Shown in pieces: positions 54,922-64,000 of a stretch of 64,000 nucleotides of DNA. Within the stretch, counting starts at the first letter, position 1. Each line of letters starts with the position of its first letter. Position numbers and translations under genes: made by a program. The notes beneath the pieces were generated by a model. It was not told where the DNA came from. It was given only the letters and a program-made list of their open reading frames with translations, and did not search any database. The stretch lies in NCBI GenBank assembly GCA_013368445.1, contig JAACJO010000032.1, forward strand, positions 124,001 to 188,000, given 5' to 3'. The stretch is from Leucocoprinus leucothites (taxonomy: Eukaryota; Basidiomycota; Agaricomycetes; Agaricales; Agaricaceae).

Positions 54922-57900
54922 ATGTCTGGTAAGAACAATGTTATTTTGTCTGTTTGTATCTATTCACAAAATGTGGGATGCTCTTATGCCCTAGTTGATA
55001 CCATTCTTGAGTCCAGGAAGCTGGACTTTGACATTATTTTTCTGCAGGAACCTCCTTGGAATCACATCCGCCAGGCACCTTCTACAACTAACCCTGAAGG
55101 GGACGATGTCATAGGTGCTCCTATCCACCCTGAATGGCTGTGTATGGTTCGACCTACCAAGCCAAATGATCCTCGTCCACGTACTTTAACTTACGTTCAC
55201 AGATGACTACTTCATATGAGACCTATCCTTTGACAGGAGTGGGTAAATCATCGTGACATTCAAATCCTTGGTTTATTCAATCAGGGTAACTACATTCATT
55301 TCCTTAACATATATTCTGACTCGTCATCATCGGCGATAAATTTTCTTTCTACAAACTTTATTGACATTCCCAACATCGTATACATGGGAGGCGATTATAA
55401 CTGCCGTTCTCCAGAATGGGACCCTTTGGCCTATCACATTCCCCAGTCCACCATAACTCTAATGGAGCTAGCGGATTGTTTCAATCTCTCCAGGTCTACA
55501 CTGACCACTTTCTCTCCAACCCATTTTTCTCCTATTGAAAATCATGACAATTCGGTTATTGATCTCATTTTTTGTGCTAACAATTCCATTTCACATATTA
55601 TCGATGCAAATTCAAGACTGCCATCGGATCATGCACCCTTGCTTATCGATTTCCCAATCTGCCTGGATTATATTAATTATAAAAAACATGTACTACCAAA
55701 GAATAGTGATGAAGAGACTGCTTTTATTTCCCAGGTCTCAGAGCATCTTTTGGCTTTGGATTGTTCGAACATTCATTCCTCTTCATGCTTGGACAATATC
55801 TCCCATTCTATCTCTAGTATTTTATCCGACTCTTGGAATTTGAACTCCAAAACTGTATGGATCACTAACCGGTCGAAAGAATGGTGGACTCCTCACTGTT
55901 CTGAGACTTTACTTGTGTATTGGAAAAATAAAAACCAAAAGAATTGGCGAGCATTTAGGTCAGCTACATGAACCACTAAACGCTCTTTCTTTGATGAACA
56001 TATCCATGAAATTGCTTCAACCAACAAACAACCCTGGGATCTTATGGAATGGGTTAAACATCGAAAACTCCCTGCCATCAAAGGCATTAGGTACCAAGGA
56101 TGTCCTTGTAATGACCTTCTGGACTTGTGGAATGCACTTCACTCATCATACAATTCTGCAGCGGGTTGTCAGGTAAGCCCTCATATTCTAAATGAAATGA
56201 AATCCCTTCCTCCTTGGTCTTGGGCGGACTTCTCTGTTCTTGAACTCAATGAATCGCTGCTGTCTTGTACTAACTCTTCAGCACCTGGCCCTGATCACGT
56301 CTCATAGAAACATCTGAAGTCTATCATTGCCCATAATGATTGCTTGAAGAATATCCTATTAATTGCTAACGTGTGTGTACGTCTCTCTCATTGGCCAAGT
56401 CACTTCAAAGACTTGGTCTCCATCATCATTCCCAAGCCAAATAAACCCGCCTATGACACCCCGAAAGCGTTTCATCCTATTGTACTACTAAATACTCTAG
56501 GAAAACTAATTGAAAAAATGATCGCACGCCATATGCAATTCAAAGCAGTATCCTTAGAAGTCCTCCATCCAAATCAAATGGGCAGAGTAATCCAGTGTTC
56601 TACCGAGGATGCAGGGGTTTTCCTCACCCACATCATCCAGGCTGGATGGGCCAAAGGTATGATAACTAGTGTTTGCGCTTTTGACATTGCCCAATTCTTC
56701 CCTTCCCTCAATCACGATATTCTCACTGACATTCTATGACGCCAAGGGTTTGCCCCTGAGCTTGTAAAATTCTTTTCTCATTACCTCATAGGTCAATTGA
56801 CTCAATTCATGTAGAATACCTTCCTGTCTGATGCTCATGACGCAGATGTTGGCGTAGGGCAAGGATCAGCTTTATCCCCCATATTGTTGGCACTATATCT
56901 AGTGCCTCTCATGTTCATGTTCGAGCGACGAGCTCGTTTACAATCTATCCCTACTTCCCTCTTATCTTTTGTTGATGATGGGCTTTGTATATCTCAAGCA
57001 AAGGACTATACTGACACAATCTCTTCCCTTAAATCAGCTTATTCCATCATTAACTCCATTTGCACTGACCTCGGACTAGTCGTTGAACATGACAAATCCG
57101 AGGTCTTCCACTTCTCTTGTCGCCACAACAATTCCAACCCTCCTTTGGACTTATCTGAAGTCGGTGGCCCCATCCTTCATCCAAAATGCTTTTGGCATTA
57201 CTTGGGCTTTTATTTTGATTGTTGACTATCTTTCCAGGAACACATTCGATACTACTCCACCAAGGCATTATCCACGGTGAAAGCTATGGGTATGCTGGGT
57301 AATTCTACTCGTGGCCTCCTCCCCCTTCAGAAATGACTCTTATATAGGTCATGTGTTGTCCCAGTGGCAACATATGGCTTTCGATTATGGTACTTTGAAG
57401 GCGCTTGTAACAAGGTGCTTCTCAAGTCTCTCTTGTCCATGCAAAGACACACGGCTATTTGGATCACTGGTGCCTTTCATACATCTCCATCTGGTGGTGC
57501 TGAAAGTATTGCTGGTATCATTCCGATTCATCTTCATCTTCGTAAATTAGCTATTCACTCATCGTATCGAGTCTCTACTTTACCTTCTAACCATGCGTTA
57601 TGATCTCTTTTATCTGAACATTTCTCTCTTAATTCCTCCCCTCACCCCCAATTGCTTTGACTTCTTACTCCAGCCAAAAAAGCCAAAGTCAAAGGCCCTA
57701 TTATTGATGTAGATAGTTCTCTTTCTCATCTGACTGATTCTTTTTCTCCTTTCACTTCTGAATCTAAGCCTGGATCTTGTCTTATGGACATCTATTCTGA
57801 TTCCATTCACTTCCATCCCTGTAATCGCTCAGACAAACATGAAATGTACAAATATGTATTGTCTCTCAACTCAGTATTTACCTCCTCTTCTCTGGATTGT

Positions 57901-58866
57901 AACTGTATTTCAGTCATTACTGATGCCTCTGTTCCCCTTGTAGGTTCCCTTCAGGTGGTTTTGGCGGCACACTTATATCATGGTGGACAACAAGTGTCCC
58001 ATGCAAAACAGGCAAGTGGTCAGGCTTCATCCACGGATGCTGAACTCTACTCCATCCGCATTGGCATCGCTAAAGCCATATCCCTCCAATGCGACCACAT
58101 CATCCTCATCACTGACTGTCTTCCAGCGGCCAAGCTGGCAGTTGATCCCTCTATCCATTTGAGCCAGTCACAATCCATTCAGGTTTGCTGGCTTCTATCC
58201 AACTGGCTCGCAGCAAAACCATCATGCTCCATCGACTTCTGGGATATTCCATCCAAGTGGCATTGGAAACCCCATCTCAAAGTCCACAATGATGTCACCT
58301 CTATGCGTATACATGCTCCCATCCACACGAGTGCTACCCTTGACTTCTTGCGACGCAAAGCCACCAACAATTGCCAGAAATCCTGGGAATCCACATTCTG
58401 GAAGAAGAAGTACTGTGGCAACGGTTTCCTTCTTTCAAAGAAAAATTGCAAGTTCCTTATTCCCACTTATGTCAAGGGGGGCACATGGCTTCCTTTAGCC
58501 AACGAATCACCATCATTATGTGCTCAGGCCATTCTAAACCATGCTCCGATTGGAGCTTATCGCAAAAGATTCCTCCCTCTCGAACCCAAATCCTGTCATT
58601 GTGGCCATCGGTTGGAAACACGATATCACATCTTGAGCTATTGCCCTCTTTACCCCATCCACACTCAATGGGTGCAATGCACCTTTCCTCAATACGAGTT
58701 CCTCATCAAGTTCTTAAAAAAAAACCCAGCTGCTTTTGCCTTCACCAATCATGACACGTGTCCACCGCCGCCTCAAGCCCCTGTGCCCACCAAACCAAAT
58801 GAAGGTGAACTATATTCTTTCATCTCCTCTCTTCTTTTCTCTTTTGAGTCCGACCTCTGTGTATAA
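54922..58866 (+). pseudogene. L-7 ORF2: endonuclease, RT, RNase H, zinc finger; one frame with about ten nonsense codons
   Basis: ATG 54922, two bases after the ORF1 stop; about 1,315 codons. Endonuclease IIFLQEPPWNH, GGDYNCRSPEWD, SDHAPLLID. RT: SIIIPKPNKPAYDTPKAF, CAFDIAQFFPSLNHD, GQGSALSPILLALYL, FVDDGLCIS. RNase H: VITDASVPL, STDAELYSI, LITDCLPAAKL. Finger SCHCGHRLETRYHILSYC. Stops include TGA at 55204, 55231, 55969, 56737, 57223, 57334, 57601 and 57658; five of these are Arg in L-2. Domain order fits Tad1/I-like LINEs. Confidence 0.9.
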
Positions 58867-59068
58867 CACCTCATTCCATAGTCTCTCTCGAGTCTTCTCT
58901 ATCTTGCTGGACTAATCGTATATAGTCTATGTCTTAAGTGGTCTTCGACCGCTTCGTGTACCCCAGCTTGCTGTAGTGTACCGTCTGTTTGTATTATTTA
59001 GTTGAAAGCGGACTGCAATTGAGCACCGCTATATAAATTCATTGATTTAAAAAAAAAAAAAAAAAAAA

Positions 59069-59758
59069 GCCACCAATGCTGAGGCATCGGTGATCGAATC
59101 CTCCCTCTCTTCAGCCTTCACAGCCCCATTCAAGCTGAAGACGAAACACCCCAGGTCCAGGTCTTATCTTAAGATCCTGGATATCCCTTACTATACCAGT
59201 GGTATCCGCACCACCCCGCAACACATCACCGATTGCATGCGTGTGTCTCCCTTCAAGGAGACATTCACTAATGTTTCTTCTGTGCACATCATGTGCAACT
59301 CTGCCAAAGCTGACACCGCCACCATTTGGGTCAACCTTTGGGATTCTCAGTCCAGTGCTAACACCAAGCGCCTGGTCAGCAAATACCTCAACTTCAACAG
59401 TGTGCAGTCCATGATCAAAGCTGTGCGTGCTCACCCTGGAACCCCCCAGTGTCAATGATGCTGGCATTGGGGCCACACTACCACCACCTGTCACAACTGC
59501 ACTCTCAGGTGTTCACAATGCAGTGGGCCACATCGGTCTGAGAATCACCACACCACCTCCTCCTGCTGCAAGGGGTTGCCTAAGGCCAATCCCCCCATCC
59601 AGCCCACACCCGCCAGGGATCCCTGTCCCCACATCAAGTATGTCAATTGCGGCAAGGAACATGTTGCTACTGACCGCAAATGCGCATTCTGGTGCCACCG
59701 TTTTGATCGGGATTGGCTGCAAAGTCATTCTGGTCCTGCTGGTTGGCCCCAGGCCTAG
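59069..59758 (+). pseudogene. G2-7 gag, C-terminal segment
   Basis: Resumes at the duplicated GCCACCAATGCTGA. SRSYLKILDIPYYTSGIRTT, FKETFTNVSSV, IWVNLWDSQ, then CQ-stop-CW: TGA 59456-59458 in knuckle 1, exactly where G2-2 has CGA. Knuckles 2 and 3 follow with Cys losses (KYVNCGKEH); ends FWCHRFDRDWLQSH and TAG 59756-59758. Confidence 0.78.
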
Positions 59759-60062
59759 GGGGAGCTCCCTAGTGTCAATGCATCATTCCCCATCCATCAC
59801 CAGTCACCGGGTGGGCTCCTACCAACCTCAAGGCCTGCCTCCAGTTGCAGTGATATCAGTAAATGTCTCATCTCTTTGTATTTCATTACATGCCTAGCCC
59901 CCCTTCTGCTGTCGACTCATGTATTGTCTCAGACAGGACTCTTATGTATTCCCGGTTGTTTACTCTTGTGTAGTCGGTAGCAGTACTGGTTCCCTGTAGT
60001 AGATATTCGGGCGTGGACTGCTATTGTGCACCGCGTTATAAATTTGGACCCCTTTGGGGTGG

Positions 60063-61986
60063 CTTTGTTGGAATGCCAAGTGTGATCAAACCTGTTTCTC
60101 CAGAAAGGACATTTAGTGTTGTTAGCATGATGATTACCTTTACAGTTGAGACATTTGAAGTTCTCGAGGTGGGGGCAGGGGACACCATCAGGAGTAGCAT
60201 CACAAGGGGGGTTGGATTTGGGGTTGGCCTTACAATACCAGGCCATGGAGCAATGGTTCTCAACATGATGAGGGCCACCACAAATTTGACAATAAGCACT
60301 GAGGGCATGACATGCATGAGTGGGGTGGCCCACCACCAGCAATTCCTTCCTGTATTGTGCCACACCAGGATGCATACTGGTGGTGCGAATAGTGCTGACA
60401 TGTCAACTGAAATTAATAGTGCAGTTGACCAATATCTTGGCCTTATTACCATTTTGAGAATCCCAAATGTTGAACCACACCACAGTGGTATCCAACTTTG
60501 GGGAGGCTTTCATAACACAAGGGCAGGCAGCAAGAATGATATTCTCAAAGAGAGGGGACTGGCCCAGGGCCTGCTCAACAAATGCAGGGAAGAGAGGGTT
60601 GGATGAATTAGCTATCCAGTATGGGACACTGACAATTTTAAGGAAGGATTTGGATTGGAGAAGACGGGGCTCGATGGGAATAGCATCTCCAAGTTGCCAG
60701 GCTTTTTTTAGCCAGGACTTAATGGTGTCAAGGTCATTAGGAGTAGTGACGCCTGATGTGGCAATAGATATGCCATTATACAATTCATGGACAGATTCAA
60801 TGTGGATTTTGGACTGGGCAGCAGTGAGGCTGCAATTGCAGAATTTAGCCACTTTGTTGAAGTCTTTGATGTGGTCCATGATAATGTTTCCCTCAAAAGG
60901 GATAAGGACTTGACAATGGGTAGGGCCATAGGTCATCATTTTTGGTTTAGCACATTGAGCACTTGAAGTTGAAGGTTCAGGCACTTGAGGTTGGGCACCA
61001 CCAAAACCTGCCTTGTACATGGCAAGGACTTTGTTGTATGAGAGTTCAGGGAAGGCAAGGATCATTTCTCACATCTTAACCCCATCAATAGAAGAAGAAG
61101 TGGAAGAGGAAGTTGTCAGCTGAACACCCTGTCAGGCAGCATCAGCAAACAACACATTCTTCTTGTTAAAATGTTCCATAAGGGGTTTGATGGATGCCTT
61201 ATGGTCAAGAGGGGGAATGGGGGGCAGCAAGTCAGAGGTGCCCTTGGGGTTAGGTTTTGATGGCTGAATCTGGCTATCAGAAGAAGGGTGCCCAACTGAA
61301 TGCTCAAAGTTTCCATTTCTGTTCCTTGGAGTCACATGATTGGAAGGTGGAGGGGGAGCCCTGGAGATGCAGATAGGGCCAGCAGGCTTAGAAGACATAA
61401 CATCATTCTTTGCCTTTTGGGAGCCTGGCACAGATGAAAAGTCATGTGCCTTACCAGAAGATGAAACATCATTCTGAGGGGGAGGAAGGATGCCTTCTAT
61501 AGGAAGGGCTTGCTCAATGTTCATGGTATTGTTGTTGATGCAAGCTGTAGGATTAGTTTGCCCAATGACAATGCCAGGTGGGAAGAGAGGGGTAGGAATA
61601 TTAGACAGAGAGGATTTACATGCCTTCTTTCCCTTGCCCTTACCTTTTGGAGGGGGGGAAGAGTCTGTCATAGGGATATTGGCCAGGGGACTAAGATACT
61701 GTCTCAGCACTTTGATGATCATGAGACTGCTTTTGCCATTGATAGGTAAGTGGTCCCAGCCTGATTCAAACATGGTTGTAAGTAGACAATAGATTGGTTC
61801 CCCCATTTGGGGAAACCTTAGGTCCTTCTCTCCAGGCCATAGTCTCAGAGCAGCGTGATGTTTAAAGAAATTTATAATATATTTAAGTGCCTCAAGCACT
61901 TTGAAAGCAGCTTCACCAACCATCAAGGTTTCTTCAGTGGCTGTGTTTGATGGATCCTTAAGATCTGGAAGTTGTGGCTGTGCAGG
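60063..61986 (-). mobile_element. LINE L-8: internal ORF1 fragment
   Basis: Minus-strand L sequence covering the last two thirds of ORF1, without 5' or 3' terminus, tail or TSD. It joins G2-7 at a shared GCTTTGTT (60063-60070) and unknown sequence at 61986. Looks like a recombination or deletion product, not an insertion. Confidence 0.8.
60063..61986 (-). pseudogene. L-8 ORF1 fragment
   Basis: One frame for most of its length: EEKDLRFPQMGEPIYCLLTTMFESGWD, basic/Pro linker, LMEHFNKKNVLFADAA, stops near 61130 and 61069, MILAFPELSYNKVLAMYKAGFGG, QVLIPFEGNIIMDHIKDFNKV, SKSFLKIVSVPYW, VVWFNIWDSQNGNKAK. A small rearrangement alters knuckle 1 (CRNCW region), then CQICGGPHHVENH and CLNCKGNHHANNTKC. 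Confidence 0.78.
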
Positions 61987-64000
61987 GGGATGTACCAGAA
62001 AGAAAAGAAAACCTTGGTCCTGAATAAGGCCTGGCTGGTTACAAAACCAATTTGATGGCCTCCTGGGTGGTGGAGCAGACCACCAGCCTGGAGCACCCTA
62101 TACTGCCATCTTCCCGCGCCCACCACACCCTGGAGGTACCTTGTGCCCACTGTGTCGAGTGTGTAAGTGTAATAATAAATGTTTCTTAGCATTGTATGTA
62201 GTCAATGGGACCAGTGATGATGGTCACCCATTCCAAGTGCAGCTAATACAAACTGTAAAAGCCACGTAGGTGTATCATTGATTTAATAAAACCTTATATC
62301 TTTGTCTCTTATCTCTACTGGCTAAGCACTCCTTCCTTATGTGTACTATCCCCCCGAGGCTTAATACCCATTGAAGAAGGTCTAAGTTGGAGTGGTTGGG
62401 CCATATTCTCTGTTTCTCTAATTTCATATTGTTTTACAAACATGACTATTGGAGATGATAGTTGTATTACTACCTCAAAAATAAAAACGAACAGTATGAT
62501 AGTCCAAGGATGTGCAGTGAACTTTTCACCTGATTCATTGTTACATAAAATATCAGGACAATATAATATCTAAGTGTTTAAAGTAGTGGGTGACACTCTT
62601 GCTCCCAGGCCGACCACCCAATGGCCAATAGAAACCAAGGGCGGCACATCACTCCCGAAGCACAGTCCTGCACTCTAACTAAACATGATGTACCCACAAA
62701 AACAACACCATGCTACCAAAGGAAACAAGAACAAGAGAGAATCCAGAGAAGAAATGAAATGCAAGACAATACAGTGATTGAGTACAAGTTGGGACGACTT
62801 TTCATTGAACATTAATTACTCACTCACAATTCAATCAAATTCAAAAATTAATAGTGTATCATATGTAAGAATGTCTCATGTAGCTACTGTAAATTGATTC
62901 AGGTTATTGGAGAGAGTTTGGGGCTATAAACACGTATAGATCTGAGGGGTATTGCTTTGAGTGTTTTCACACAAGTTGGGATGCGCGTGACATTTCCATA
63001 TCAGGGATATGTCACATGCCAAATCTGGCAACACACTGGCGTGACTTCTTCATCATCCTCATCCATCTTGTTGTTGTCATCATCTACACCATTATTAGCC
63101 GTAAATAATATGGAGAGGGATGTTTCACAAATCTTCTTGGGCCTTGGAGGCAAATTGGACTTTAGAACCCTTTCCAAGGCCAGTTATTGTTATTACTAAA
63201 TTAGGTCATATGTCACTCCTCTGTCGCGTGTTCTGCTGAACTTTGGTCTCCCACCAGAAAACATCAGATTCTGGTACAATTAGTGATGCCTCTGCTGGAA
63301 CTGTTGCATTTTATGACATTCCAAGTGTCCTCAATTGTAGTTCAGGTGTCAAAACCTTGGTCAAGCAACAAATTCACAAGAAAATGCGGTTATACTAGTG
63401 TGGAAATGTCAGATTGATCCAAAATCTCACACTGATGTTTGAATAGCTCAACTACTATTGCTTCCTTCTGCACGATTTTTGGAAATAACATGGACATAGA
63501 ATAGTAGTATTTAAATTTAAATTTTGACAACGCATGAGCCACGGGATCACAAGGAATTACAGTTTGTCCCAAGTTGTGACCATATCCCAAGTTGTCTCAA
63601 TCACTGTATACCTAACCTGTGTATTTTTCATTGAGTCGAGTCAGTCATCATCGCATTTTTGCTCACATTTTCAAAAAAATCACCATGTACAAGCTTCAAC
63701 CACTCATTGTTGGGACTGGAGGTTCCTTCCAAAACCCAGATCAACACAATCACAGTGTAGTGTTGGCTACACAATCCTTGGTACTTATTCAATGAAGCCC
63801 TGGTCTAACCTACCATACTGTATGCTGGATATAACTTACCACTGTATCATTGATATCACTTTTTAACTGTAATACCATATTTTCACGGATTATGTTGTGA
63901 TGGTCTCAGCATGGATATGTATTTATTTACAGGATCTTATCAATCTCGCAAATCAGGAGATCCTATATTGGAGCATTGGTAGAGGCAGGATAAGGGGGGA
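61987..64000. other. Non-repeat right flank, no confident gene
   Basis: No retroposon, LTR, tRNA or rRNA recognised. One plus-strand frame 62024-62269 is listed separately. Other frames are short and of ordinary AT-rich composition. Minus strand 63160-63000 has a short acidic frame (DDDNNKMDEDDEE) with early stops. Confidence 0.5.
62024..62269 (+). pseudogene. Possible coding fragment with a Cys cluster
   Basis: 81 open codons preceded by TGA and ended by TAG: Gly/Pro-rich start (GLLGGGADHQPGAPY), FPRPPHPGG, then CPLCRVCKCNNKC. No start Met, no family recognised. May be an exon or a decayed gene. Confidence 0.25.

Larger units (their letters stand above)
52093..59068 (+). mobile_element. LINE L-7, full length, both ORFs in single frames
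   Basis: 5' end CATCCTCCTTTCCCTC, about 19-base A tail. TSD GCCACCAATGCTGA at 52076-52089 and 59069-59082; three extra bases (CAG) lie between the left TSD and the 5' end. No frameshift in ORF1 or most of ORF2: the lesions are nonsense codons. Confidence 0.93.
50239..60070 (+). mobile_element. G2-7: gag-only retroposon split by L-6 and L-7, tail lost
   Basis: Segments 50239-50902, 51433-52092 and 59069-60070. Normal 5' end CATCCCTCCTTATCC; the 3' UTR reaches a decayed terminal hairpin (ACCCCTTTGGGGT) and then joins L-8 with no A tail, so its own TSD cannot be tested. Confidence 0.87.

Noticed and set aside
61987..64000. tRNA, rRNA or solo LTR in the right flank
   Set aside because: No cloverleaf A/B boxes, no TG...CA repeat pair and no similarity to either LTR in the window.
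1..64000. CRISPR array or prokaryotic mobile element
   Set aside because: No regularly spaced short repeats; all elements are eukaryotic retrotransposons with poly(A) tails or fungal-type LTRs.

Overview
This window is a transposon-on-transposon graveyard from a fungal nuclear genome, most likely a mushroom-forming basidiomycete (Agaricomycetes). That assignment is an inference from the element types, a 60-nt intron and the absence of any bacterial gene organisation. I found no rRNA, tRNA, CRISPR array or intact cellular gene.

Layout. (1) 1-7756: one Ty3/gypsy chromovirus on the minus strand, with LTRs at both ends (the left one cut by the window edge), gag and pol with a chromodomain. Between pol and the 3' LTR lies a plus-strand (antisense) spliced gene with a Gal4-type Zn2Cys6-like cysteine array and a coiled coil. 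(2) 7757-61986: almost entirely three related families of non-LTR retroposons plus one Ty1/copia element. I call them L (LINE, about 7 kb, ORF1 gag plus ORF2 endonuclease-RT-RNase H-zinc finger), G1 and G2 (about 2.2-2.3 kb, gag ORF only). All use poly(A) tails and 10-15 bp target-site duplications (TSDs). Matching the TSDs resolves 9944-46962 into one stack up to six insertions deep: G1-1 holds G2-1, which holds G1-2, which holds G2-2 (holding L-2), L-3 (holding G1-3 with the copia element, and G2-3), G2-4 and L-4. A second stack runs 50239-60070: G2-7 holds L-6 and L-7. (3) 48397-49648 and 61987-64000 are the only stretches without a recognised repeat. The first holds a decayed unidentified coding remnant split by a tiny LINE insertion.

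How the parts work together. G1 and G2 carry a gag homologous to L ORF1. They share its 5' terminus (CATCC(C)TCCTT start plus a CACCA/TGGTG hairpin) and its 3' terminal box, but encode no RT. The simplest reading is that they are gag-only parasites moved in trans by the L ORF2 product, in the manner of mammalian HAL1 or Drosophila HeT-A with TART. L ORF2 starts two bases after the ORF1 stop (TAA AT ATG) in all three copies where both are visible. Most lesions are CpG transitions, chiefly CGA to TGA, which points to methylation-type or RIP-like decay. No autonomous element here looks fully intact; the best-preserved frames are the G2-4 gag (one nonsense codon) and the L-2 RT-RNase H (one nonsense codon).
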